From Pseudomonas hefeiensis (GTDB taxonomy: Bacteria; Pseudomonadota; Gammaproteobacteria; Pseudomonadales; Pseudomonadaceae), in NCBI RefSeq assembly GCF_030687835.1, contig NZ_CP117449.1, forward strand, positions 6,205,001-6,269,000: a stretch of DNA of 64,000 nt, written 5' to 3'. Below, piece by piece: positions 18,804 to 28,085 of the stretch. The translations under genes were made by a program, and so were the position numbers. The notes below the pieces were generated by a model, which searched no databases, had not been told where the DNA came from, and saw only the letters and a list, made by a program, of their open reading frames with translations. Position 1 is the first letter of the stretch. The number at the start of each line of letters is the position of its first letter.

Positions 18804-20729
18804 TCATTGGATAGCGGTGATCTTGAGACCGGCGAGCAACAAGCGCTGGCCCAGCTCTTCTTTCAGCCCTTCAGGGCTCGCCAGCTGCATCCGCTCCAAA
18901 TGCTCGGGAAATTCCGATGGCGGCGGCGCATCCAGCGCCGCCTTGCCCAGCTCCAGCATTTCGGTGAGCTTGAACTTGCTCTTGAGCCAGTTGAGCGCCC
19001 GCAGCAGGTCCCGTTCTACACCGTCAAAATCGCAACCCAGGGGGTATTCCGGAAACAGATTCGGATGCCGCGCCTCGATGGCGTGCAAGCGCTCCGAGGT
19101 GTTGTCAGTGAACCTTGGATCAAGGCGGAAATCCTTCGGCAACTTGCCGGCATTTTGCGCCTGCTCGATCAGCTCCGGCTGGAAGCGTGAGTCGCTGATG
19201 TTCAGCAGCGCCTCGATCACTGCGGCATCAGTCTTGCCTCGCAGGTCAGCGATACCGTATTCAGTCACCACGATGTCTCGCAGGTGCCGGGGAATGGTGC
19301 AATGGCCGTATTCCCAGACGATGTTCGAACTGATCTCGCCCCCCGCTTCACGCCAACTGCGCAGGAGCAGAATGGAACGTCCACCCTCAAGCGCATGGCC
19401 CTGGGCAACGAAGTTGTACTGCCCGCCCACGCCGCTGAGTACCCGACCATCTTCCAGTTGATCCGCCACCCCGGCGCCCAGCAAGGTCATGGTGAAAACC
19501 GTGTTGATGAAGCGTGCGTCGAGTCGCTGCAGGCGCTTGAGTCGTTCCTGGCCGTACAGCTCGTTGATGTAACTGATGCGGGTCATGTTGAATTCGAGGC
19601 GCCGACTCTGGGGCAGCTCGCGCAAGCGCTGGTAAAAACTGCGCGGGCCGAGGAAGAATCCACCGTGGATGCAAATGCCGTCGGGTTGGGCCGCCTCGTC
19701 GAGGGTGCCGGCATTGGCCTGTTCCTGGGTCGGCTCGTCGGGATAGACCTTACGCCGGATGATCCCGGCCTCCGCCAGCACCAGCAAGCCGTTGACGAAC
19801 ATTTCGCTGCAGCCGTACAACCCTTTGGCAAAGGGCTCGACCCCGCCCTCGCGCTCGATCAACTGCGCCCACTGGCTGAGATTCAGCTCCGCCAGCAACG
19901 CCTGATAAGCGGCATTGTCGGCTTGACGCGCCAGCAGCGCCGCCGTCAACGCATCGCCCATTGAGCCGATGCCGATCTGCAACGTACCGCCGTCTCGCAC
20001 CAGAGTACTGGCGTGCAAGCCGATCATATGATCCTGAAACCCCACCGGCATGTTCGGCGTGGAAAAAAGCGTGTGGCTGTCCTTTTCATCGATCAGCAGG
20101 TCGAACGTGTCGATGCCAACTTCCGCATCACCGGGCATGTAGGGCAGATCGCTGTGCACCTGGCCCACCATGAGGATGGTCTCCCCCGCCGCACGCCGCT
20201 TGGCGATCATCGGCAACAGGTCGAGGGTGATGTCCGGATTGCAACTCAGGCTCAGGCGGTCCGGATGCTGCGGATCGCTCGCTACCAGTTGCGCGATCAG
20301 GTTCAAGCCGGCGGCATTGATGTCCCGCGCGGCGTGGCTGTAGTTGCTGCTGACGTAATCCTGCTGGGCCGACGCGCTGTGTAACAGGCTGCCCGGTTGC
20401 AGGAAAAATTGCTGGACGTGGATGTTGGCCGGCAGGCTGTCGCGGTGCAGATCGGCGAGGTAATCCAGTTCCGGATAATCGCCAAAGACCCGTTCGATAA
20501 AGGGTTCGAGAAAACGCTTCTGCAACCCATCACCCAGGTTTGGTCGGCCCAGGCTCAGGGCCGTGTAGATGGTCAGGCGTCGCTCGGGCAATTGCGCGAT
20601 ACGCCGGTACAGGGCGTTGGCGAACAGATTGGGTTTGCCCAACCCCAAGGGCATCCCCAGATGAATGTGCGCTGGCAGGCGCGCGAGTACGTCATCCACC
20701 GCCTGTTCGATTGAACACAACTGCACCAT
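18804..20729 (-). CDS. Acetyl-CoA hydrolase/transferase family protein
   Basis: 641 residues from the ATG at 20729, with GGAGG 5-6 nt upstream; longer upstream frames only read antisense to other sequence. The C-terminal half is a typical AcetylCoA_hyd_C domain: SGVGGQYNFVAQ, WEYGHCTIPRHL and IVVTEYGIADLRGKTD, the last holding the family Glu. The protein is longer than the common 500-residue acetate CoA-transferases, with extra residues in the middle (SQWAQLIEREGGVEPFAKG region). It probably moves CoA between short acyl groups; the true substrate is unknown. It follows cycB on the same strand after a terminator. Confidence 0.82.
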   Translation of the reverse strand: MVQLCSIEQAVDDVLARLPAHIHLGMPLGLGKPNLFANALYRRIAQLPERRLTIYTALSLGRPNLGDGLQKRFLEPFIERVFGDYPELDYLADLHRDSLPANIHVQQFFLQPGSLLHSASAQQDYVSSNYSHAARDINAAGLNLIAQLVASDPQHPDRLSLSCNPDITLDLLPMIAKRRAAGETILMVGQVHSDLPYMPGDAEVGIDTFDLLIDEKDSHTLFSTPNMPVGFQDHMIGLHASTLVRDGGTLQIGIGSMGDALTAALLARQADNAAYQALLAELNLSQWAQLIEREGGVEPFAKGLYGCSEMFVNGLLVLAEAGIIRRKVYPDEPTQEQANAGTLDEAAQPDGICIHGGFFLGPRSFYQRLRELPQSRRLEFNMTRISYINELYGQERLKRLQRLDARFINTVFTMTLLGAGVADQLEDGRVLSGVGGQYNFVAQGHALEGGRSILLLRSWREAGGEISSNIVWEYGHCTIPRHLRDIVVTEYGIADLRGKTDAAVIEALLNISDSRFQPELIEQAQNAGKLPKDFRLDPRFTDNTSERLHAIEARHPNLFPEYPLGCDFDGVERDLLRALNWLKSKFKLTEMLELGKAALDAPPPSEFPEHLERMQLASPEGLKEELGQRLLLAGLKITAIQ

Positions 20730-20824
20730 CCGACCCTCCGGGACATTCCATGAATGTGGGTTGGACCGAGCTTGCCGGGTCTTGGTTGCGATGAACAGTC
20801 TTTGTAAAACCACCGGGCACAAAA

Positions 20825-20845
20825 AAGCCGCTCGTAAGCGGCTTT
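20825..20845 (-). terminator. Rho-independent terminator after cycB
   Basis: AAGCCGCT and AGCGGCTT arms with a 4-nt loop, followed on the minus strand by a run of six T. It sits 20 bp after the cycB stop and before the acetyl-CoA hydrolase-like gene. Confidence 0.85.
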
Positions 20846-20865
20846 CTTGTGGAAGATGCGGGTTA

Positions 20866-21288
20866 TTACAGACCCGACATCTCTTTGATGGCGCCCTTGA
20901 GTTCGTCATCCGAGCAATCGGCGCAAGTACCTTTAGGCGGCATGGCATTGATGCCAGAGATCGCTTTGGCAAGCAGCCCGTCAAGGCCACCCTCTTTCTT
21001 GGCACGTTCACCCCACGCTGCTGCATCGCCGATCTTCGGAGCATCCAGCAGGCCGGTGCCGTGGCAAGCGTTGCAGTGTTTTGCAATAACATCCTTCGGC
21101 GTCTTGGCTCCACCGCCGCCAGCCGAAGCCACGACTTCCATGCCCTTGCATTCCTGCCCCTGAACGCAGACCTGGCCGACCGGTTCAAGGCGCTTGGCGA
21201 TTTCGTCGTTGGGCGCCGCTTGGGCGCTGGCTGCCCATAGGGCCAATACGGTTGCTGGTACAGCCAGCATTTTCATAATTAGATTCAC
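20866..21288 (-). CDS. cycB: Cytochrome c5, periplasmic c-type cytochrome
   Basis: 140 residues starting at a GTG (GAGGGT 6 nt before); an ATG at 21276 is an alternative. A signal peptide (VLALWAASAQA-A) targets the periplasm. One haem site, CNACH (about 72-76), and a distal Met in AMPPKGT, as in class I cytochrome c5. Two further cysteines in CADC form the disulfide typical of c5. It acts as an electron carrier between respiratory complexes. Its position between xpt and pauR matches the Pseudomonas order. Confidence 0.92.
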   Translation of the reverse strand: MNLIMKMLAVPATVLALWAASAQAAPNDEIAKRLEPVGQVCVQGQECKGMEVVASAGGGGAKTPKDVIAKHCNACHGTGLLDAPKIGDAAAWGERAKKEGGLDGLLAKAISGINAMPPKGTCADCSDDELKGAIKEMSGL

Positions 21289-21459
21289 GCGTACACCCTC
21301 AATGGTGGCTAGTCACGCCTGCGGCCACGGTTTGCAGGCGGGCGCAAGTATAGCGGTAAGGCCGTCACACTGAAACAACCCCAAAGTCGCAAGGGTCTTG
21401 TTTGTCATGACAGCTTATCTTTCGGGCGCCTTTGCCGTGCAGGCCCGGCGCCTCTTTTC

Positions 21460-22008
21460 CTAGAAATTGGCCGGTGTGGCTGCGCTGATCAGTCGCGCCG
21501 GCGCATCGAACGGATTACGGAAACGATGTGGCTTGGTGCTCTCGAAATAGTAGCTGTCGCCCGCTTCGAGTACGAATGTTTCGACGCCGACCACCAATTC
21601 CAGCCGCCCTTCCACCAGGATCCCGGTTTCCTCACCCTCATGGGTAAGCATCTCGTCACCGGTATCGGCGCCAGGTGGGTAGATTTCGTTCAGAAAGGCA
21701 ATCGCCCGACTCGGGTGCGCCCTGCCCACCAGCTTCATGGTGACGGCGCCGTCGGAAATGTCGATCAGTTCATTGGCTTTGTAGACGATCTGGGTCGGTT
21801 TCTCCTGAAGGATTTCTTCGGAGAAAAACTCGACCATGGACATGGGAATCCCGCCAAGAACCTTACGCAGCGAGCTGATCGAGGGGCTGACACTGTTTTT
21901 CTCGATCATCGAAATGGTGCTGTTGGTGACGCCCGCGCGCTTGGCGAGTTCACGCTGGGAAAGGCCTTTGAGTTTACGAATGGATTGCAGTCGTTCACCG
22001 ACGTCCAA
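21460..22008 (-). CDS. pauR: XRE-cupin regulator of polyamine use, PauR-like
   Basis: 182 residues. HTH of the XRE type at the N-terminus (LSQRELAKRAGVTNSTISMI, about 18-37), cupin_2 effector domain at the C-terminus (GEETGILVEGRLELVVG). This is the PuuR/PauR layout; in P. aeruginosa PauR sits at this locus and represses polyamine catabolism genes. The start is a TTG with GGAGG 8 nt upstream. It lies upstream of cycB and close to dadX, with pauC and an amine oxidase gene within 12 kb. Confidence 0.85.
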   Translation of the reverse strand: MDVGERLQSIRKLKGLSQRELAKRAGVTNSTISMIEKNSVSPSISSLRKVLGGIPMSMVEFFSEEILQEKPTQIVYKANELIDISDGAVTMKLVGRAHPSRAIAFLNEIYPPGADTGDEMLTHEGEETGILVEGRLELVVGVETFVLEAGDSYYFESTKPHRFRNPFDAPARLISAATPANF

Positions 22009-22136
22009 TGCTGGAGCCTCCAGGGAATCAGGTTGTGTGGAAAGTGAGCGTTATCATGGCGACAGCGTTCAGTATTTACAACACTTTGACCCCAATCCCG
22101 TGCGGTGAAGCGACTTTCGGTAGATTGCGCTGTGCG

Positions 22137-23210
22137 TCAGCCCCCGCAATAGAGCCGTGGCACCCGTCGCAGGTTGCAGAAAATCTGATAAGGAATCGTG
22201 CCGGCCGCTTTCGCCACATCGCTGGCCAGGATCGTCTTGCCCCACAGTTCCACGGTCGAACCGAGCCCGGCCTGGGGGATATGCGTCAAGTCGACACACA
22301 GCATGTCCATGGAGACCCGACCGACCAGTTGACTGCGCTGCCCGTGCACCAGCACCGGCGTACCGTTCGGCGCCTGGCGCGGGTAACCGTCGGCGTACCC
22401 CATGGCAACCACGCCGACCCGCGTCGGTTGCGCGGTGACAAAACGGGCGCCATACCCCACCGGCTCGCCGGCGGGCAATTCACGCACGCTGATGATCTTC
22501 GACTCCAGCGTCATGACCGGCTGCAGGCGCGCAGCGACGGCGTTGGCTTCCTCGAAGGGTGTCGCACCGTACAGCATGATGCCCGGCCGCACCCAGTCGC
22601 TTGGCATTTGCGGCCAGCCCAGCACTGCTGGGGAGTTACGCAAACTGATCTGCGCCACCAATCCCTGGCGCGCCGCCTCGAACACCGCCAGTTGCTCGGT
22701 GCTGCTGGGATCGTGCAGTTCATCGGCGCGGGCGAAGTGACTCATCAACACGATCTTCGCCACCTTGCCGCTGGCCAGCAGTCGACGATAGGCCGCCTGA
22801 TAATCCGCTGGATGCAGCCCCACCCGATGCATCCCCGAATCGAGCTTGAGCCAGACCGTGATCGGCTTGTTCAGGGTCGCGTTTTCAATCGCTTCGAGCT
22901 GCCACAACGAATGCACCACACACCAGAAATCGTGCTCGACGATCAGCGACAGTTCATCGGCCTCGAAGAAACCCTCCAGCAGCAAGACCGGCCCACGAAT
23001 CCCGCCGGTGCGCAGTTCCAGCGCTTCTTCGATGCACGCCACGGCAAACCCATCGGCCGTGTCCTGCAAAGCCTCGGCGCAGCGCACCGCGCCGTGCCCG
23101 TAAGCGTCAGCCTTGATCACCGCAAGAGCTTTGGCCCCCGTGACTTCGCGGGCCAATTGGTAGTTGTGACGCAAGGCTTGAAGGTCGATCAGGGCACGGG
23201 CAGGACGCAT
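22137..23210 (-). CDS. dadX: Catabolic alanine racemase
   Basis: 357 residues, PLP-dependent, fold type III. The PLP lysine is in [11 protein letters not shown] (Lys 33) and the catalytic tyrosine region is in [12 protein letters not shown]. Converts L-alanine to D-alanine, which DadA then oxidises to pyruvate. It lies last in the dadA-ridA-dadX gene group on the minus strand, 94 bp after the ridA-like gene, so it is the catabolic rather than the cell-wall racemase. Confidence 0.95.
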   Translation of the reverse strand: MRPARALIDLQALRHNYQLAREVTGAKALAVIKADAYGHGAVRCAEALQDTADGFAVACIEEALELRTGGIRGPVLLLEGFFEADELSLIVEHDFWCVVHSLWQLEAIENATLNKPITVWLKLDSGMHRVGLHPADYQAAYRRLLASGKVAKIVLMSHFARADELHDPSSTEQLAVFEAARQGLVAQISLRNSPAVLGWPQMPSDWVRPGIMLYGATPFEEANAVAARLQPVMTLESKIISVRELPAGEPVGYGARFVTAQPTRVGVVAMGYADGYPRQAPNGTPVLVHGQRSQLVGRVSMDMLCVDLTHIPQAGLGSTVELWGKTILASDVAKAAGTIPYQIFCNLRRVPRLYCGG

Positions 23211-23304
23211 GGCGGCAGGCTTCTAGGCGGTCTAGGTAAAAAAACCGGCGCCGGCTGACGGCTTGAACCACCAACGGCACCGAAAGAGGGATCGTTTTCC
23301 GGAT

Positions 23305-23658
23305 TCAGGGCAGCGCCGCCACGACGGACAGTTCCACCAGGATTTCCGGTTCGCACAGCTTGGCTTGCACAGTGGCCCGGGCCGGCGCGACGCCGTTGGG
23401 CAGCCATTTGTCCCAGATCGCGTTCATGCCTTCGAAATGGGCGTCGATGTCTTTCAGGTAAATCGTCACCGACAGCAGATGGTTTTTGTCGGTCCCGGCC
23501 GAGTCCAGCAAACGCTCGATATTGGCCAGGGTTTCACGAGTCTGCTGCTCGATACCGGCACTCATGTCCTTGCCAACCTGCCCGGCCAGGTAAACGGTGC
23601 CGTTGTGCAGGACGACCTGACTCATGCGGTCATTGGTGAGCTGGCGCTGGATTGACAT
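23305..23658 (-). CDS. RidA-family protein in the dad operon
   Basis: 117 residues from the ATG at 23658 (AGGAG about 10 nt upstream), overlapping the dadA 3' end by 29 bp. YjgF/YER057c/UK114 fold with [24 protein letters not shown] and the conserved Arg in PARATVQ. RidA proteins hydrolyse reactive imines and enamines; DadA produces an imino acid from D-alanine, so a clean-up role for 2-iminopropionate fits the context (inference). A second, canonical RidA is encoded at 51120-51500. Confidence 0.9.
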   Translation of the reverse strand: MSIQRQLTNDRMSQVVLHNGTVYLAGQVGKDMSAGIEQQTRETLANIERLLDSAGTDKNHLLSVTIYLKDIDAHFEGMNAIWDKWLPNGVAPARATVQAKLCEPEILVELSVVAALP

Positions 23659-24934
23659 GTTTTGCAGACTCCTGGTGTTTACTGCCATAACGGGAAATAT
23701 CGAGGCCTTCGGCGCTGATCTGTGGTTTTTTCTTCGCCATCAGGTCCGCCAGCAAGCGCCCGGAACCACAGGCCATGGTCCAACCGAGGGTGCCGTGGCC
23801 GGTGTTCAGGAACAGGTTCCTGAACGGGGTGGCGCCCACGATCGGCGTGCCATCCGGGGTGGTCGGGCGCAGACCGGTCCAGAAACTGGCCTGGGCCAGA
23901 TCGCCGCCCTGAGGATAAAGGTCGTTGACGATCATCTCCAGGGTTTCACGTCGACGGGGGTTGAGAGACAGGTCAAAACCGGCGATTTCCGCCATGCCGC
24001 CGACGCGGATGCGGTTGTCGAACCGGGTAATCGCGACTTTGTAGGTTTCGTCGAGAATGGTCGAGGTCGGTGCCATCGCCGGGTTGGTGATCGGCACGGT
24101 CAGGGAATAGCCCTTGAGCGGATACACCGGCGCACGAATGCCCAGCGGCTTGAGCAATTGCGGCGAATAGCTGCCCAGGGCCAGGACGTAGCGGTCGGCG
24201 GTTTCCAGCTTGCCGTCGATCCAGACGCCGTTGATACGATCACCGGCGTAGTCCAGGCGCTGGATATCCTGGCCAAAGCGGAATTGCACTCCGAGTTTCA
24301 CGGCCATTTGCGCCAGACGCGTGGTAAACATCTGACAGTCGCCAGTCTGGTCATTGGGCAGACGCAAGGCTCCAGCCAGGATGTCGGTGACATTGGCCAA
24401 CGCCGGCTCGACGCGGGCAATGCCTTCACGGTCTAGCACTTCGAAAGGCACACCCGACTCTTTCAGCACGGCGATGTCTTTGGCCGCACCATCAACCTGA
24501 GCCTGGGTACGGAACAATTGGGTAGTCCCCAGACTGCGGCCTTCGTAAGCAATCCCGGTTTCGGCGCGCAGTTCGTCGAGGCAGTCGCGGCTGTACTCAG
24601 ACAGGCGCACCATGCGTTCCTTGTTGACGGCATAACGATTGGCGGTGCAGTTGCGCAGCATCTGCGCCATCCACAGATACTGGTCGATGTCGGCGGTGGC
24701 TTTGATCGCCAGCGGTGCGTGGCGCTGCAGCAGCCACTTGATGGCCTTGAGTGGCACACCTGGCGCGGCCCACGGCGAGGCATAACCCGGCGACACCTGG
24801 CCGGCGTTGGCAAAACTGGTTTCCATGGCTGGCGCCGGCTGACGATCAACCACCACGACTTCAAACCCGGCACGGGCCAGGTAGTAAGCACTGACGGTAC
24901 CGATGACGCCGCTACCCAAGACCAGAACGCGCAT
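23630..24934 (-). CDS. dadA: D-amino acid dehydrogenase small subunit
   Basis: 434 residues, close to the usual 432. N-terminal FAD motif [19 protein letters not shown] (4-22), then the DadA/DAO domain ending in the typical [22 protein letters not shown] membrane-associated flavoenzyme that oxidises D-alanine and passes electrons to the respiratory chain. First gene of dadA-ridA-dadX, divergent from the Lrp-type activator gene 155 bp away, as in other pseudomonads. Confidence 0.95.
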   Translation of the reverse strand: MRVLVLGSGVIGTVSAYYLARAGFEVVVVDRQPAPAMETSFANAGQVSPGYASPWAAPGVPLKAIKWLLQRHAPLAIKATADIDQYLWMAQMLRNCTANRYAVNKERMVRLSEYSRDCLDELRAETGIAYEGRSLGTTQLFRTQAQVDGAAKDIAVLKESGVPFEVLDREGIARVEPALANVTDILAGALRLPNDQTGDCQMFTTRLAQMAVKLGVQFRFGQDIQRLDYAGDRINGVWIDGKLETADRYVLALGSYSPQLLKPLGIRAPVYPLKGYSLTVPITNPAMAPTSTILDETYKVAITRFDNRIRVGGMAEIAGFDLSLNPRRRETLEMIVNDLYPQGGDLAQASFWTGLRPTTPDGTPIVGATPFRNLFLNTGHGTLGWTMACGSGRLLADLMAKKKPQISAEGLDISRYGSKHQESAKHVNPAPAHQ

Positions 24935-25045
24935 GTTGAAGCCCTCATCGCGGATAGCCGCTGACGTTTTGTTGTACAGACCCTAATGTGCGCAGTTTAG
25001 AAAAGATCAGGCAGTGCTTTTCACTATATAAATGCCTATATTTGG

Positions 25046-25057
25046 CGAGAATTCTCG
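25046..25057. promoter_or_regulatory. Perfect palindrome between dadA and dadR
   Basis: CGAGAATTCTCG, extended by G on the left and G on the right, lies 33 bp before the dadR start and just after a TATA-like stretch (TATATAAAT). Lrp-family proteins bind AT-centred dyads, so this may be a DadR site for self-control or dadA activation (inference). Confidence 0.4.
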
Positions 25058-25089
25058 GCAAAAACCCTTTTCACGGAGGCGCATCACCT

Positions 25090-25578
25090 GTGCGAACCAA
25101 CACTCAGACCAAACGCGAGCTGGACAAGATCGATCGCAACATCCTGCGCATCCTCCAGGCGGATGGACGGATATCCTTTACGGAGCTTGGGGAAAAGGTC
25201 GGCCTCTCCACCACGCCCTGTACCGAGCGGGTGCGCCGCCTGGAGCGCGAGGGCATCATCATGGGCTACAACGCCCGGCTCAATCCGCAGCATTTGAAGG
25301 GTAGTCTGCTGGTGTTTGTCGAAATCAGCCTCGACTACAAGTCCGGCGACACCTTTGAAGAATTCCGGCGCGCGGTGTTGAAATTGCCTCACGTGCTCGA
25401 ATGCCATCTGGTGTCAGGGGATTTTGACTATCTGGTGAAGGCGCGGATTTCCGAGATGGCTTCGTACCGCAAGCTGTTGGGCGACATCCTGCTCAAGCTG
25501 CCCCACGTGCGCGAATCCAAAAGCTACATCGTGATGGAAGAAGTGAAGGAGAGCTTGAACCTGCCGATTCCGGATTGA
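25090..25578 (+). CDS. dadR: Lrp/AsnC-family regulator of alanine catabolism
   Basis: 162 residues from a GTG at 25090 with GGAGG about 10 nt upstream. The AsnC-type HTH (ISFTELGEKVGLSTTPCTERVRRLE, residues about 26-50) is followed by a RAM/ligand domain (VLECHLVSGDFDYLVKARI). The divergent position next to dadA and the 162-residue length match the Pseudomonas Lrp/DadR that activates dadAX in response to alanine. Confidence 0.92.
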   Translation: MRTNTQTKRELDKIDRNILRILQADGRISFTELGEKVGLSTTPCTERVRRLEREGIIMGYNARLNPQHLKGSLLVFVEISLDYKSGDTFEEFRRAVLKLPHVLECHLVSGDFDYLVKARISEMASYRKLLGDILLKLPHVRESKSYIVMEEVKESLNLPIPD

Positions 25579-25614
25579 CGGCAGCCTTCTGGCAATGGTC
25601 GTCTGGATGGCCGC

Positions 25615-25690
25615 TTCGCGAGCAGGCTCGCTCCCACATCGGGCGGTGAGCAACGGAGATCCATTGTGGGAGCGAGCCTGCTCGCGAAAG
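25615..25690. repeat. REP pair
   Basis: Inverted REPs, 'tcgcgagcaggctcgctcccaca' and 'tgtgggagcgagcctgctcgcga', with a 30-bp spacer, lie between the convergent dadR and YkgJ-family genes. Confidence 0.85.
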
Positions 25691-25713
25691 CTCCGACTCG
25701 GTATCCCTGCTTG

Positions 25714-26067
25714 CTAAACCAACACCTGCCGGGTGCTGGCCATATATTCGTGAATTTGCTTCTCGACCCGGGGATGGATCAACTCCACCGGCCGTCGTCC
25801 GTTGGGGCACGGCAGGGTTGCGGTGGTGCCGAACAACCGGCAGATCAGCGGTCGCTCGTCATAGACAGTGCAGCCATTGGGCCCCAGGTGTACGCAGTCG
25901 AGCGCCTCCATGGCCGCGTCCTGTTCGGCACGGGTCTTGCGCGGCAAGCGGGCCATTTCCTCGGGCGAGGTGGTCACTGGCCCGCAGCAGTCATGACAAC
26001 CCGGTACGCACTCGAACGAGGGAATCTGTTGGCGTAGCGTGCGGATTTTTTGACTGTTGCAGCTCAT
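25714..26067 (-). CDS. YkgJ-family cysteine-cluster protein
   Basis: 117 residues with the zinc/iron-chelating CxxCxxCC-type signature: CVPGCHDCCG (about 20-29), then DCVHLGPNGCTVYDERPLICR. The family is thought to bind metal through these cysteines; the function is not established. The ATG at 26067 is favoured; an in-frame TTG lies five codons earlier. It is divergent from the amine-oxidase gene. Confidence 0.82.
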   Translation of the reverse strand: MSCNSQKIRTLRQQIPSFECVPGCHDCCGPVTTSPEEMARLPRKTRAEQDAAMEALDCVHLGPNGCTVYDERPLICRLFGTTATLPCPNGRRPVELIHPRVEKQIHEYMASTRQVLV

Positions 26068-26213
26068 CGAGGCGGCTACCAAGGCGGGACAATCCAGGAT
26101 TTTGCACGAAAAGCCCTATCCCAGACAGCGCCAACCGACCGGTGTTGCCCCTGGATGAATCCCCGGCTTATGCTCCGTAAAATTTCTCAAACACAATAAT
26201 CAGGATTACGCAC

Positions 26214-27527
26214 ATGAACGCCCGTGTTCAGCAACCTGTCCCGAGCCATTCGCACGCCGCCTCTTACTATGCCGCCAGCAGCCTGCCGCAACCGGACCAT
26301 CCGCGGCTGCAAGGCGAACTGGTGGCGGATGTCTGCGTGGTAGGTGGCGGGTTCTCGGGGTTGAATACGGCGATCGAACTGGCCGAGCGCGGCATGAGTG
26401 TAGTGCTGCTGGAAGCGCACAAGATCGGTTGGGGGGCCAGCGGGCGCAATGGCGGCCAACTGATTCGCGGCGTCGGTCATGGCCTCGATCAGTTCGCCCC
26501 GGTCATCGGTGCCGACGGCGTACGCCAGATGAAGCTCATGGGCCTTGAGGCGGTGGAAATCGTCCGACAACGGGTCGAGCGTTTTCAGATCCACTGCGAC
26601 CTCACCTGGGGTTATTGCGACCTCGCTAACAAGCCGGGCGACCTGGAAGGCTTCGCTGAGGATGCCGAGGAGCTGCGCAGTCTGGGTTATCGCCATCAAA
26701 CCCGGCTGCTGCAAGCCCACGAAATGCACAGTGTGGTGGGTTCGGATCGCTACGTCGGCGGCCTGATCGACATGGGCTCGGGCCATCTGCATCCGCTGAA
26801 CCTGGCCCTTGGCGAAGCCAGCGCCGCGCAGCAACTGGGGGTCAGGCTGTTTGAACAATCAGCGGTCACACGCATTGATTACGGTCCTGAAGTGAAGGTG
26901 CATACCCAACAGGGCGCGGTCCGGGCCAAGACCCTGGTGCTGGGCTGCAACGCTTACCTCAACGGACTGAACAACGAACTCAGCGGCAAAGTACTGCCCG
27001 CCGGCAGCTACATCATCGCCACCGAACCCTTGAGCCAGACTCAGGCCCAGGCATTATTGCCGCAGAACATGGCGGTCTGTGATCAACGGGTGGCGCTGGA
27101 TTACTACCGGCTTTCAGCGGATCGGCGCTTGCTGTTCGGCGGGGCCTGCCACTATTCCGGGCGCGACCCGCAAGACATTGGCGCGTATATGCGTCCAAAA
27201 ATGCTCAAGGTGTTCCCGCAACTGGCGCAGGTGAAAATCGACTATCAATGGGGCGGGATGATCGGCATCGGCGCCAACCGCTTGCCGCAGATCGGCCGAC
27301 TCAAGGATCAGCCCAACGTGTACTACGCCCAGGCCTACTCTGGCCACGGCGTGAATGCCACGCACTTGGCCGGCAAGCTATTGGCCGAGACCATCAGCGG
27401 GCAGCAAGGCGGTGGCTTCGATCTGTTCGCCCAGGTGCCGCACATGACCTTTCCCGGCGGGAAACATTTGCGTTCGCCTCTGCTGGCGCTGGGGATGTTG
27501 TGGCATCGGTTGAAAGAGTTGGCCTAA
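26214..27527 (+). CDS. FAD-dependent amine oxidoreductase (PuuB/PauB-like)
   Basis: 437 residues. N-terminal dinucleotide motif VVGGGFSGLNTAIELAERG (about 42-60), GRNGGQLIRG, and a DAO-type C-terminus (QWGGMIGIGANRLPQIGR, YAQAYSGHGVN). This is the gamma-glutamylputrescine oxidase type; P. aeruginosa has pauB4 at this locus. Likely oxidises a gamma-glutamylated polyamine to an aldehyde that PauC (32523-34016) can process. No CDS follows on the same strand before a REP. Confidence 0.85.
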   Translation: MNARVQQPVPSHSHAASYYAASSLPQPDHPRLQGELVADVCVVGGGFSGLNTAIELAERGMSVVLLEAHKIGWGASGRNGGQLIRGVGHGLDQFAPVIGADGVRQMKLMGLEAVEIVRQRVERFQIHCDLTWGYCDLANKPGDLEGFAEDAEELRSLGYRHQTRLLQAHEMHSVVGSDRYVGGLIDMGSGHLHPLNLALGEASAAQQLGVRLFEQSAVTRIDYGPEVKVHTQQGAVRAKTLVLGCNAYLNGLNNELSGKVLPAGSYIIATEPLSQTQAQALLPQNMAVCDQRVALDYYRLSADRRLLFGGACHYSGRDPQDIGAYMRPKMLKVFPQLAQVKIDYQWGGMIGIGANRLPQIGRLKDQPNVYYAQAYSGHGVNATHLAGKLLAETISGQQGGGFDLFAQVPHMTFPGGKHLRSPLLALGMLWHRLKELA

Positions 27528-27550
27528 AGAACTTCAGCACTACGGATGAC

Positions 27551-27639
27551 GCTATCGCGGGCAAGCCTTGCTCCCACAGGTCAATTTCAAATCTGTGGGA
27601 GCAAGCATATCTGTGGGAGCAAGGCTTGCCCGCGATAGC
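27551..27639. repeat. REPIN with an extra half copy
   Basis: 'gctatcgcgggcaagccttgctcccacag' and its inverse at 27611-27639 enclose a spacer that itself contains a partial third copy ('ctgtgggagcaagca', 27593-27607), giving three 'gtgggagcaag' cores within 90 bp. Confidence 0.85.
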
Positions 27640-27660
27640 AATCTCAGGACCCACACCGCT

Positions 27661-27906
27661 TTAAAGCCGCCAGAACGGCTTCAAACCCTCCTCCCGCGCC
27701 TGCTCCCGGCTGAGCCCGATATCACGCAACTGTTCGGGTGTCAGCTCCAACAAGGCCTTGCGTGTATGCAGGCGACGCCAGAACAGGGCCCAGCGGCTCA
27801 GACCGGACGGGGCATTGTGCAACATCGCATTGCGCAGCTCCTTTTCCTGCCCCGCCGCCAGTTCCTGGCTGTGTAACGTCAGCCGCACATCGCTCAAGCC
27901 GTTCAT
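27661..27906 (-). CDS. DUF1127 small protein
   Basis: 81 residues ending in the classic DUF1127 arginine/tryptophan block: WALFWRRLHTRKALLELTPEQ, then LRDIGLSREQAREEG. DUF1127 proteins are small basic proteins, often under stress or metabolic control and in some bacteria linked to RNA and phosphate handling; the exact role here is unknown. It is divergent from the MocR-type gene, separated by 179 bp with repeated operator-like sites, so it may be controlled by that protein. Confidence 0.85.
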   Translation of the reverse strand: MNGLSDVRLTLHSQELAAGQEKELRNAMLHNAPSGLSRWALFWRRLHTRKALLELTPEQLRDIGLSREQAREEGLKPFWRL

Positions 27907-27968
27907 TTTGATCGCTCCTGTTTACTTGGGTAGCCAGAGCTTTCATGATGCGCGGACGGCCATAATCA

Positions 27969-28052
27969 ATACAGATTCAAATAATGTGTTTTCCATGCAT
28001 ACAGATTGCGGCTTTTCGACACTGAATTGTCTTTTTCCGTCGCAACTGTATT
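27969..28052. promoter_or_regulatory. Three ATACAG(A/T)TT sites between DUF1127 and mocR genes
   Basis: ATACAGATT occurs at 27969-27977 and 27999-28007 (30 bp apart, direct), and AATACAGTT in the inverse direction at 28044-28052. MocR-type regulators often bind spaced direct repeats near their own promoters, so this is a candidate operator for the adjacent gene. Confidence 0.45.
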
Positions 28053-28085
28053 GGTTGCCGTTGTCCACTTCATCGAGAGCGCGCC

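Noticed and set aside
20730..21188. N-terminal extension of the acetyl-CoA hydrolase-like gene to about 794 residues
   Set aside because: The extra part runs through the cycB terminator and antisense-frame of cycB itself; the ATG at 20729 has GGAGG at proper spacing.
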